NCBI GenBank assembly: GCA_005784505.1
Contig: VCAZ01000074.1
Span: 3,169,001 to 3,233,000 of the forward strand
Length of the DNA stretch: 64,000 bases
Reading direction: 5' to 3'
Origin: Bagarius yarrelli
Taxonomy: Eukaryota; Chordata; Actinopteri; Siluriformes; Sisoridae
Shown: positions 1 through 9,962 of the stretch, piece after piece
Numbering within the stretch: position 1 is the stretch's first letter
Layout of the letters: each line of letters opens with the position of its first letter
The notes under the pieces: model-generated
Database searches by the model: none
Told to the model about the DNA's origin: nothing
What the model saw: only the letters and a program-made list of their open reading frames with translations
Program-made: the position numbers and the translations under genes

Positions 1-238
1 TATTTGAAAAGTTTTGATCTACTACCCCAGCCCAGATATTAGAGTATGCATACGATGTACACTTTACTATCCCATGATTTTGCAGGAGAGACTACTCATC
101 GTATGCGGAAATGACAGAAAGAGCTAATGCGGCACTTTTCAAATGCTCAATTATTAGTTATAGGTAGTAATTATCCAATTTATAATAATTATCCATGTTG
201 TGGAAGAGATCTTATTAGCTTGGTAAGCAACGACGATA
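1..238. repeat. First arm of a tandem duplication of an interspersed repeat
   Basis: The left edge is homologous to about 342-580: both contain AGTATGCATAC, ATGTACACTTTA, GACAGAAAG, GTGGCACTTT/GCGGCACTTT and GTAGTAATTATCCAA in the same order and spacing. It is non-coding repeat DNA within the adgrb3 intron. Confidence 0.7.
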
Positions 239-681
239 GCTCTGTCCGAAATTGAATACTTCTGTACTAGATTCTGTAGTATGCCAGGTAAGTAGTACGT
301 CCCAATACTTAGTATGCGCAATACAGTATGCAAAAAGTTCCCAGATGATCTAATAATCCCACCCAGATTTTAAAGTATGCATACTATGTACACTTTAATA
401 TCCCATCATCCCACGGGAAAGACGACTTGTCATATGCGTGAGTGACAGAAAGCCCTAACGTGGCACTTTAAGTAGTTGTTATAAGTAGTAATTATCCAAC
501 CTTAAATAAGCTCTTCTCTGATGTTGTATGTCACGACAATATCGACATGGCAGATGTATTACGTCTAAATTTCATTCATACTACACGTAACCATACTGTA
601 TAGAAAGTTATTTTTTATTAACGCTAGGGAAGTACGTACTTACTTAAATGTACTTAAGTAGTATGCGATTTTGGACGGAGC
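239..681. mobile_element. Non-autonomous DNA element with terminal inverted repeats
   Basis: The left end GCTCTGTCCGAAATTG (239) and the reverse complement of the right end, GCTCCGTCCAAAATCG (681), match over about 20 bases, with AATACT/CATACT following. The body carries the second copy of the flanking sequence. No transposase frame is present. A partial relative lies at 14985-15110. The transposon superfamily is not determined. Confidence 0.55.
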
Positions 682-699
682 GATAAGAAACCTAAACCT

Positions 700-1190
700 T
701 AAAAAACCTCAATATTTATTCACCGTTCCTAAGTAAGCATAAATAGGAACTTTATATATATATATTGTTATTTAGATAGGTAATTTAGATATTGTTGCTA
801 TGTACAGCAGATATACGATCTATATATATATACATATACACTTAGATTCTTTGCAGCTCTGATTTGTGTGACATATTTTATTACAGTCTGTATTATAAGA
901 AAGCCTTACTGAGTTGAATGTTAGCGCATCCCACCTTTTTTGGTGTATTGGTTAATATATTAAATTCCCTCCTGTTTGGTTATTACTGACTGGGAACTCA
1001 ATTTACGGAGCTCAGCAGATAGGAAGGAGCAATTCTGAAAGGTCAGACTCCCAGTGCTGTGTAACAGAGTGAAAATAATGTATAAGGACAGCTTGATGTA
1101 CTTTGGCAACACTTCAATAGTTTCTATGATGATTGGATGCAGCTGATTTAGTTAAATTTAATAAAAGCAAATCGCACAATTCCCCACGTG
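700..1190. other. Intronic AT-rich sequence, nothing recognised
   Basis: It holds short TA runs (755-765, 820-840) and otherwise unremarkable AT-rich DNA. I see no exon, RNA gene or repeat boundary. Confidence 0.5.
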
Positions 1191-1194
1191 AAAA

Positions 1195-2255
1195 AATACT
1201 GTAGTATAATTTAGGCTTTAGTAGAGTAAATTGTAGTATGGTTTAGTATATTCCCCATTTTCTTGCAGTGTACTATAGTATTAACTCTAGTGAATTGATA
1301 AACTGGAGTAAATACTGTAGTAAACTTTACTTTAAGTGACTGTAGTAAACTAGAAGACGGTGATAAACTGGATGATATTCTAGTCTTTACTAAAGGATTT
1401 AGTTTCTTATAGTATTTACACTCGCTTAATGTTTACACCAAACTATAGTAAGAACTGTAGTGAACTGATCAACAATATTTGAAAGAGTGGTTCTATGAGG
1501 AACCGAGTTGTTAATGGGGAACAGTGTGTTCCAGTGGGAAAGACCAGATTCCCATTTCCCATTGATTCCACCAAAGTTCAACAATGCAGTGAAGATTTTC
1601 CACAAAAATCCGCAATCAAAAATGAAGCGTTTGTTAACATGTTGTTCGGTTTGATTCATTTGAGGGATTTTGTGTGTTGCATTGATCCACTTTTTGTTGT
1701 GATTTGTGCTGTGAAGGTTTTCCCACATACAGTATAATAGAGTTGTAGAAAATTGACTCTAGTCATTAATGGAGTCATTCGTTTATTTGACTATAGTCGA
1801 GTTACTAGAACAAGTGGAGTAAAATTACCACAACAAGCTTATAGTCAACTATGATAGATTTACTATAGTAACCATCAGAAACACTACAGTACTTACCACA
1901 GGACATTTTACTACAGGGTCTATAGTAAAGTTACTATACACTATAGTATTTATAGTATATAGTATATACTATAGTATTTTAAAATATTTAAGTACTTATA
2001 TATGGAACTATACTTTTAAATTCAGAGGAATTAATCAATTTATAAGAAATTGTACATTAGATTAGAATTTGTATTGGTAGCACATTTTAATTTAACATTA
2101 ATTCTAACAGACCCGGACTGCTAGTGGCCCATGAACATTTAAATTTAGTTAAATTTAATTAATAATGTAGATAAACACTACAGTATTTACCACAGGACAT
2201 TTTTATTATATAGTAAAATTACTCTATAATACTATAGTATTTTATATACAATATA
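1195..2255. repeat. CTATAGTA/TACTGTAGTA-rich degenerate repeat block, possible DNA-transposon remnant
   Basis: Both halves (1195-1470 and 1735-2255) are saturated with TAGTA, CTATAGTA and TACTGTAGTAAA words, including the palindromic run around 1945-1980. The arms enclose a less repetitive core (about 1490-1735). This layout suits an old palindromic element with long AT-rich terminal arms. A block at 2160-2240 repeats part of 1885-1945 (CAGTATTTACCACAGGACAT), showing internal duplication. No transposase motif is seen in the core. Confidence 0.5.
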
Positions 2256-3020
2256 TATATAATTAACATAATAAAACTAATGTATTTCTTGACACTTCAA
2301 TATTGATAAGTCAAAGAACGAAACATCTAAATATGCAAACGGGAAAATTCTACATAAACATTTTTAAATTTCCCGTTAGGCCCACAAATGATTATGAAGC
2401 TAATTAAAAAAATATTACCTCATATCTTTTTTTGGCAGGTTTGTGATTTTTATGCACAAAACAAACGAGCTCCTTTCTGCTGCCTGTCACATGCCCTCAC
2501 ATGGACTTCTCTCACACTTCATATTAATCCAAAACCTTAAACGAATTAGCTACACTTGCCAAAATACCCTGCCACATCCTCCTTCTGCTAGACTGCGTTT
2601 GGGACACAGGACTAATGGATAGTATTAATACCGTTATTCTCACATGCTCTTGACTCCACATAAGACCTTTTACAGACAGACGGTAAGTTTGGAGAATCGT
2701 TCTGGTAAAGATATAAGATGAATTAATTAAAGTCGGCAGCGTTTCACTTTCTTTTGGTGTTTATGGGGTATATTTACATTTCAGAGCCCCACACCACCTT
2801 ATTGGGAATAAGGATACCTTCCGTGATCACGGAGCACGTTGCTTTTATGTTCCAGTTTACAAGGCATCAAAGCAGATTCAAAGAGACGTACCAAGGTTAG
2901 TCGTCGGTGTCATCAAAAGAATCATTATTGTAAAAAGTGCGAAAGAATTACTTATGCACAGACTGAAAAAAGAAATTAGCATTTGTAATTTGTAAGTAAT
3001 TATTATTCTGACCATGGCTG
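2256..3020. other. Intronic sequence, nothing recognised
   Basis: AT-rich sequence with no exon-like open frame, no repeat boundary and no RNA gene that I can support. Confidence 0.5.
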
Positions 3021-3023
3021 ATA

Positions 3024-3211
3024 TTTACATTTACAGCCTTTAGCAGACACTTTTATTCAGAAAGACTTACATTTTTCACTTTTATACAACTAAGCAATTG
3101 GGGTCAAGGGCCTTGCTTAGGAGTCCAGAGGTGGCAACTTGGTGGTGCTGGGAATCGAACCCTGATCCTCCAATTTAGCAGTCCAATACCTTAACCACTG
3201 AACTACCACTT
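3024..3211 (-). mobile_element. tRNA-derived SINE (family A), near full length
   Basis: Read on the minus strand it has a tRNA-like head (A-box-like GTAGTTCAGTGGTTAAGG, B-box-like GGTTCGATTCC), a middle domain with GGCCCTTGACCCC, and a tail ending in the motif CTAAAGGCTGTAAATGTAAA. This is the reference layout for the many copies in the window. Confidence 0.85.
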
Positions 3212-3915
3212 TTTTATTGCTTAAATTTGCCCCAGATTCGATTTTTATAATATATATATTTCATAATTTAACAATTTGACCAAATTGACCAAACAGGAGA
3301 TGATTGCATATCTCAGCAAAAGTGTAGCACATTGAAATCAACCTTCATACCTGTGTTAAGGACAAGAACATATTAGACCAGGAAAAAAGAAGAAGAATTC
3401 CAAAACAAAAATGCTAAACCTTTAAATAATTTTTTTCTAGTACATCTCGGGAAAGTGTTTTTGATGTAACAAATGTGTGTTTTAAAAGAGAGCAAGCACC
3501 TTGCCCTCAACCGTCAGTTAGTTAAAAAATAAGATAACTCTTTGTGAGGCAATATTTCAGCAATGGCTTAATTCATAGCTATTAGATTTAAAATGTCTTC
3601 TTCTGACCAAGAGCTAATGCCTGATTTGTGTTTTGGTATTTTTGCAATTATAAAGGTAGACACTTGCTTGGCTGCTTAATTGCTTCTTTCGTACATCAAA
3701 AATCAATAACCCTACCATGACAATAACTACTATTAATTAACTCTAGCTAAATTAGTTTGTTTGCAAAACAGACTATTGATGCCCAAAAAATAAGTAAACT
3801 TAACGTTTTAAAGACATAACACTACATAGTAGTAGTATCTGGGGTAAGAAGCAAACAATTGCCTAGAGTGGCAACCTGCCAGGGGGGTCAGTTTTACATT
3901 ACAATCTATATAAAA
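3212..3915. other. Intronic AT-rich sequence between SINEs
   Basis: No exon or recognisable repeat is visible. Confidence 0.5.
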
Positions 3916-3916
3916 A

Positions 3917-4042
3917 GAAGTGGTAGTGCAGTGGTTAGGGTGTTGTACTGCTAATTGGATGTTCATGGATTCAATTTTCCAGCATCACCAAGCTGTCACT
4001 GCTGGGCCCCTGAACAAGGTCCTTAAACCTCAACTGCTAAAT
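3917..4042 (+). mobile_element. SINE family A, 3'-truncated
   Basis: The head (GTGGTAGTGCAGTGGTTAGG) and middle domain (CTGGGCCCCTGAACAAGGT) are present. The tail is lost after ACTGCTAAATATA. Confidence 0.75.
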
Positions 4043-4109
4043 ATATACACAAGTTTGACTTTTATTCTCAAGTTATAGAAACTGTTTTAGTGCCTGTTTG
4101 TAAAATATG

Positions 4110-4200
4110 CTGGTGGTTTTGTATCTTTTTTCAAGTGGTATTAAAGGAAAAATTGTATAGAATATTTAAATGTGGTTGCTTGCAATACTGGTGTGCGTAC
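4110..4200. repeat. Left copy of a diverged direct repeat
   Basis: The words TGGTTTTGTATCTTTTTTCAAGTGGT and GCTTGCAATACTGGTGT recur in the same order at 4689-4765 (TGGTTTTGTGTCTTTTCCCAAGTGGT). The two copies bracket a SINE fragment and the TA hairpin. Confidence 0.6.
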
Positions 4201-4204
4201 AGTG

Positions 4205-4312
4205 GAGAGTGGTAGCTCATTGGTTAAGGTGTTGGACTACTAAATGGAAGATTGTGAGTTTAATTCCCAGCACCACAAATTTACCATTGTTGGGTCCTAG
4301 TTAGATTTGCTA
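4205..4312 (+). mobile_element. SINE family A, 5' half
   Basis: The head (AGTGGTAGCTCATTGGTTAA) and B-box-like GAGTTTAATTCCC are visible, followed by GTTGGGTCC. The tail is missing. Confidence 0.7.
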
Positions 4313-4375
4313 CCCTCCTAAAATCTCTTTATCTTTTCATATCTTTGGATCTCAGGTCAATATATATACATATAT

Positions 4376-4411
4376 AGTAAAAGCTATATAGAGGACTATA
4401 TATATATACTG

Positions 4412-4473
<62 letters not shown>

Positions 4474-4532
4474 ATATACATACATATATATATATATATA
4501 TACATACATAGTCCTCTATATAGTTCTTTACT
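4376..4532. repeat. Long TA-rich palindrome with unique arms
   Basis: The left arm AGCTATATAGAGGACTATA (from 4382) is the near-perfect reverse complement of TAGTCCTCTATATAGTTCT (4510-4526). Between them is an almost pure TA tract. Together they could fold into one hairpin of over 70 bp per arm. The AT ORFs here are translations of the tract. Confidence 0.85.
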
Positions 4533-4688
4533 ACATAAAGAGAAAGAATACAGTATGAAAGTATGAAGTATGAAATGTGCAAAATAATATGTACAAAGAA
4601 CAGAGCAATAAATACACATTAAAATGGGCTATAAATTTTAGGGTAGCAGCGAAGTGCAGGTCGGTAATTATATTTAATCATGCAAAGT

Positions 4689-4765
4689 ATGCTTGTGGTT
4701 TTGTGTCTTTTCCCAAGTGGTCGCAAAGTAAAAACTCTTGGGCTTGCTTGCAATACTGGTGTCTT
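4689..4765. repeat. Right copy of the diverged direct repeat
   Basis: Partner of 4110-4200, with the same two conserved words in the same order. It carries extra sequence (CGCAAAGTAAAAACTC) in the middle. Confidence 0.6.
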
Positions 4766-4799
4766 TGGAGATGCACTGTTGGTTGGCTGTGGTGTCACT

Positions 4800-5400
4800 T
4801 GTAGATTTAGTATCCTCTGTAGGGCCGTTATGGAGTCAGTGTAGGAAACTGTGCAGCTGTGTTCTCAGACATTGGTTATCTATTATCCTTTAGTTGTGAG
4901 AATAGGAGTGGGAGTTTGGCTCTCCTAAGTCTATATAGGACGTAGAGGTTCTGCTGGTTCTTCTTGAATAGAGAGGCAGAATGGTGATAGTCTACAAGAT
5001 GTCCTCTGTTATCTGCACACCATCTACCTTTGACTCCCTTTACTATTGATATGCAGAGGTAAGTGGTCCGCCCAGGTTTTTTTGAAAGTCAACAATCATC
5101 TCTTTAGTCTAATCAACATTAAGAGACAGACAGACAGGCTCAACTGTTCCCTGGATGCTAACTGCTGATAAGGCCCACTAATGTAATCAGTAAACCCAAT
5201 CATGTGATTTGCCCTGTATGCTGTGAACAGCAGTGATATTAATCACACACCCATAGGGGTGCATTAGCGTTCGGGGTGGTGGAGTTGCCAATCTGTGGGT
5301 CTTTAAATAATAATCCAAGAGAAGGTGGTGGTCACATCAAGCAGCTTTTGGAAATGAAATTGTCAATATACATTGATGAATCTATTCTCATCCCTTAAAA
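4800..5400 (-). mobile_element. Rex1/CR1-like LINE reverse-transcriptase fossil, minus orientation
   Basis: Short blocks match, in reverse, the widespread fish LINE RT around the FADDT and SKTKELI motifs: GTCAACAATCATCTCTTTAG, AATCAGTAAACCCAATCATG, GAACAGCAGTGATATTAA and CACACCCATAGGGGTGCA. It is heavily mutated with no open frame. Orientation is opposite to the neighbouring fragment at 5440-5830. Confidence 0.5.
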
Positions 5401-5439
5401 AAAGTCTTAGCAATTATGTCCAAATTCTGTTTGTTGACA

Positions 5440-5830
5440 GCTCCATCATTAAATAAGATTTTTTTTTCTGTAAATGCTTGAAGTTTGAGATCTTGGAACT
5501 TCAGCCTGTAAGTCCAATCTCCAACATCCTGACAGAAAGACAAACTCCAACTTTTTGAACATGTCTTAAACCCCCCTTTTCCAGCACTGGTGCCCCCCCA
5601 AGGTTGTGTTATGAGTACCCTGTTGTAACACTGACTGTGGGGCCACTTCGAACTCCACCACCATTGTCAAGTTTGCTGTAAAAACTGTTGTAGTAAACAT
5701 GATCTCCAACAACAGTGATATGGCCTACCTATAGGAGATCCAAAACCCAAAACAATTTTCCAGAAAAAAAAATCTCATTCTGAATGTCAGCAAGACAAAG
5801 GAGTTGATAGTGAACACAGTTTTGATACCG
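5440..5830 (+). mobile_element. Rex1/CR1-like LINE RT fossil, plus orientation
   Basis: Degenerate translation gives PPQGCVMS (from the (A/P)PQGCVLSPLL motif), a decayed FADDT region, and then a clear LILNVSKTKELIV at about 5772-5815. Stops and frameshifts interrupt it. The NVSKTKELI block is characteristic of fish Rex1-type and related CR1-group RTs. The 3' end fades into AT-rich DNA. Confidence 0.65.
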
Positions 5831-6337
5831 TTTTTATTTATTATTTATTCTTATTTCTTAGTATTTGCACCCGTATTTTTGTCAATTTATCTTGTTTTTT
5901 ATTGCTAAAAAAATAAGTAATTGTCTATTAAGATAGATTTTAATCACTTGTTCTCTTTTTACCACACCAGAACTGAGTGTTGACCAAAACAAAATATCTT
6001 TCATGCTTTCTGGCAAATTCCAGGTGTGCCTTCCTAGCAGAATGACTGGATGACTTTTGGCAAACCTCTGATTTCAGTCAGTGTAATCCAAAGCTATTTT
6101 AGTTTTAGTGTTGCATCATTACATTATTTTCAGCTAAAGTACTGTTTAGCTCTTACATAAGGAAATGTTGGCCTCTCTGTGGCTTTTCCCACAAATCTCC
6201 TCCTTGTGTAAACACTGATTTCCAAGAACCAGCTTTTTTTGCATTACCTGGGAAATGTGATGCAGCCTTCACTTCCTGATTATTGATTCAACTGTGGTCC
6301 TTGGGGTATCCAGAGGTCCCAGTTCTTGCTAACCATA
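5831..6337. other. Intronic sequence, nothing recognised
   Basis: Ordinary AT-rich sequence with poly-A and poly-T runs; no exon, repeat boundary or RNA gene is supported. Confidence 0.5.
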
Positions 6338-6717
6338 GACGGGTGGGCAGACAAATATCCCAGGTGGCCAATTTTTGGGGTGGGATTGGGAAGATAGATA
6401 ATCTTTTAAATTTCAATTAATTAAATGCTGGAATAGCAAAACTATTGTTAACTAATATTCTTGCATGGGTTTGGTTAAAAAAACATTATTTTTTTAAATA
6501 TAAACACATATGTTTTTAAAATGTTAAACAAAGGGTTCATTTTCATGGTTTAGAATGACTAATGACTGGACTAATAAACACAAATTCAGACAATTATAAC
6601 CTTTTTAAAGTTTGAAAATTAAATACTCAATAATATTTTGAGATTAAAAATTAAGTAAACATTAAATAAAAAACGTAAAACTACTTTATGTGTGGATAGA
6701 CAGATAGACAGACAGGC

Positions 6718-6772
<55 letters not shown>

Positions 6773-6775
6773 CTG
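6338..6775 (+). repeat. Interspersed repeat ending in a (GATA)n microsatellite, copy 1
   Basis: The repeat starts near GGGTGGGCAGAC and includes CCCAGGTGGCCA, GGGGTGGGATTGGGAAGATAGATAA, ACTAATGACTGGACTAATAAACACAAATTCAG and a GATA run at about 6712-6770. The same word order, reversed and complemented, is found at 53585-54040. So the tetranucleotide run belongs to the element. Confidence 0.75.
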
Positions 6776-7719
6776 ACACTTTATGAATTGCATGACTGTC
6801 TTTGTCAGCTTCTCTGTAAGTGTATACAGCGCCGTTACTCACAGCCAATCAAAAATGGGAAACTGTTTAGTTTAGCGCTGTAATTGGCAGGGCTTTCTAC
6901 ACTTTTTCCTCAAACATCTCAACACAGAGCCCACCTTAGACTAAATTTATCGAATTATACAGAAAGAAAACAAAACGTATTTGTTACAAGACCGCTGTCT
7001 TTACTAAATTGTGACTGGGTGGGCAACTTGACTTATTCAAAATCTTTTTCAGTGTGTCTACACACCTAACACACTGAAAACAACCACAAAGAAAGATACA
7101 GAATTATCCTTCAGCGATATAACAGTTAAAAAGCGGAAAAAATTGTAGAATATTCTTCTTGTAAAAACTGAGCGACGGTAATTTCAAGACCAGCAAAGGT
7201 AATTTTGCCTGCTGTGATGAATCAGAAATAAAGCTGTGGGTGAAGATTATGCTTTGTATCAGAGAACTGTATATTCATACCTGTCTGACATTTCAAAACA
7301 AACTTGAAAACGGATCACATGAATCAAAATGTGTGAAAGAATATAAAAAAGTTAAGGTAGGGTTATAAGGGTGATGTACCGTTTCTTACAGCTGTTTTTT
7401 TATGAAATCAGATTATTTTGAGCCTCTTGAACCTCAATAATTCATACAACATTAAACAACCACTGAATTTAACTGACATTTTCCACAAATCCAAGTATTT
7501 TCTATTGTAGGGTTCACCTTATCCTCCACCTTCAACATATAAGCCTGTAACTGACTGGCAGATTTATGTAATACTTTAGGAAAGATAAAATAAGTCTCGG
7601 CAAGACTGCTGAGTGGTTTTACTGTGCTCAGCGGATAAAAATATTCAACAAGTGATTAATGAATTGTTTCCATGTTATACCCATACTAAGGTATCCAGAG
7701 ATTGTTCCAGCAATGGTAG
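6776..7719. other. Intronic sequence, nothing recognised
   Basis: No repeat boundary, exon or RNA gene is recognised. The small frame at 6884-7069 has no family features. Confidence 0.5.
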
Positions 7720-8270
7720 ACCTTCAGGGAGAAGATCCCAACCCTGATAGGATCCTGAGGCACCAGTGACCAGGTTCCTGCTGCTTTCCTTCATTTCAGG
7801 GAGCCTCAAGGATGGACTGGGACTTACTCTGCTTCACTGACCCAAGACTACAGTTTATATTACATTTGATTATTAAAATATGTTGTAATTAAGGTTGTAA
7901 TGTTGTAATTATTGAGTTCCTCTCAAGGTTTCTTCCTACTTCATCTCAGGAAATTTTTCTTTTCCACAGTCGCCTCCGGTTTGTTCATTAGGGACAAATT
8001 CACACATTACATTTACAGCATTTGGCAGATGTCCTTATCCAGAGTGATTTACATTTCTTTATTTAATACAACTGAGCAATTAGGGCCTTGTTTAGGGGCC
8101 CAGAGTGGTGGTGCTGGGAATCAAACTCCAGTCTTTGGAGACTGGTAGCAGTCCAACACCTTAACAACCACCACCACACTTTTCACTTTTACTGCATTCG
8201 GTGCTTTAAGACAATGTCCATTATTAAAAGCGCTTTACAAACAAAATAAAATTGAATTGAATCAATAAAT
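7720..8270 (+). mobile_element. LINE-type 3' tail repeat carrying a nested SINE
   Basis: The words TCTCAAGGTTTCTTCCT, TCGCCTCCGGTTTGTTCATT, TTTAAGACAATGTCCATT and AAAAGCGCTTTACAAA, ending AATTGAATTGAA, match a common teleost LINE-like 3' tail. A sister copy is at 58498-58655. The copy is split by a SINE at 8005-8183. Confidence 0.65.
8005..8183 (-). mobile_element. SINE family A nested in a LINE tail
   Basis: Full-length layout on the minus strand: tail ATTTACAGCATTTGGCAGAT, middle GGGCCTTGTTTAGGGGCCC, and a head with a duplicated GGAGACTGGTAGCAG block in place of the usual AATTAGCAG. Confidence 0.85.
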
Positions 8271-9598
8271 ATGATAAATATGTACAGACACAAATTAGTT
8301 GTGTTATTTATTTATGCGACCCTAAAACCAGTTCAGGACAGATTAAAATGGTCTAAGTATACTAATTTTGACTCATAATTATCACCAAAAAGCAGCAAAA
8401 CACTATACAGACTCGCACTCGTTTCGTGTAATACCTTAATAATTCTAAGAAAAATTTCAGAACAATTGTGAAAGGCAGTTTGAACTTTAAAAGATTCATT
8501 AAAGATTGTCAGGTATTTAATCATCAGGCAGGGTTTAAATTTATCAAGAAATATTGTTTTATTGTGCCCTGTACAACAATCTGGAACAGCAGATGATGTT
8601 GAATTATTTAGAACCCTGTAAATTGACTGAAGGGCTTAACTCCACCGAGTTACGGGAAAAAAATGAACTTGGTGTGCTCATAGCGAGACAGCGGTCCCAG
8701 TGCCAATAACCACAGATGAGCTCAAGCACCCACTCGATTAGCTATGACTCCTGATCGGCCTCCCGTCACTTCTCAATTCCAGTTCTTCTGTTTATTCTGC
8801 TTGTGTAATTCGCTTTTTTTTTTAGATTAGGTTGAGCGGCCATTTATAGACATAGTCCAGACGAGTACAACCAATTTCCCTGCAAATAATAGCAGTCATT
8901 TTTACAAGGAGAGAAAAAAATATGGCTATTAACCACTCAGGTACTTTTATAAAATCTAGCTGGGAAACAACAAAACTAGTTTTGGAATTATTTGGAATAT
9001 AAATGATAAAAACAAGCAAATAATTTCTTTATTTTATTTTATGAAAATATGTTTTAAATGTAACTATTACATTTTTTAATAGCTACCTTTGCTTATCCAA
9101 TTGTATTTATTGTTTATTCTAGTTGTCATTTCATTTAGAACACATTTAGGAAAACACAGTCATAAGAATCTAAAGCAAAAACTTTCTTTTTACCTGTGAA
9201 TTTTTTTCAAACAGTATAATTCAATTAAGAAACACATGATGTAATAAATGGATTATATAAATAAATAGATTAAAAAATGATGTAAAAATAGATTAAATAG
9301 ATAAATTGATTAAAAAATGATTAAAACTAATTAATTTGTACATATAATTATTAAACATGTACATAATTAATCAATTTTTAACATCAATTTTGAATTCGTT
9401 TTTTAATTTAAATATACTATTTAATGAAATTTACTGGTAAAAAGAAATATTTTTGCTTCAATGTCCTTAATGTCCATGAACATCAATGTTCTTTGCAAAG
9501 ATGTGGATTAATAATATTAATGATCTTGATTTCACCCACAATTGGGCTTATGGTACTAATCAACAGTGACTGTTTTATTCTTAGCTAAAACAAATAAC
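8271..9598. other. Intronic AT-rich sequence
   Basis: It holds a short internal duplication at 9257-9325 (AGATTAAAAAATGATGTAAA against TGATTAAAAAATGATTAAAA). Nothing else is recognised. Confidence 0.5.
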
Positions 9599-9612
9599 TG
9601 ATATTTAAAATG

Positions 9613-9948
9613 AGGGTAGTTTAGTGTTTAGCGCTGTTGCTTAACAGCAAGAAGGTCCCGGGTTTGATTTATAGTCAGGGGTCTTTCTGTGTGGAGTTTA
9701 CATGTGCTTGTGTGGGTTTACTCTGGGTTCTCTGGTTTTCTCTCACAGTCAAAAAACATGTATGTTAGATTGATTAGTGATTCTAAATTGCCCATAGGGA
9801 CGAGTGTGTTTGTGTGGGGCCCTGTGATGGACTGGTGACCTTTCCAGGTTGTTCCCTGCTGCCCTTCACTCTTTCAGGGAGGGCTGGAATAGATTCCAGC
9901 AGATCCCTGTGACCCTGAATTACAGAATAAGCGGGTATATAAGATAAA
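9613..9948 (+). mobile_element. V-SINE-like element with perfect 14-bp target-site duplication
   Basis: It has a tRNA-like head (GCTGTTGCTTAACAGCAAGAAGGTC), the conserved core GTGTGGAGTTTACATG, CTAAATTGCCCATAG, CCCTGTGATGGACTGGTGACC and the end ATAGATTCCAGCAGATCCC...AATAAGCGGGTATATAAGAT. The sequence TGATATTTAAAATG flanks both ends (9599-9612 and 9949-9962), which is direct evidence of target-primed insertion. Confidence 0.9.
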
Positions 9949-9962
9949 TGATATTTAAAATG

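Noticed and set aside
1495..1737. Overlapping 80- and 100-codon frames inside the CTATAGTA block
   Set aside because: No motif or domain was recognised and the frames are bounded by repeat arms; kept only as a possible transposon core.
4329..4619. Tyr/Ile-rich small open frames
   Set aside because: Translation of the TA tract at 4376-4532.
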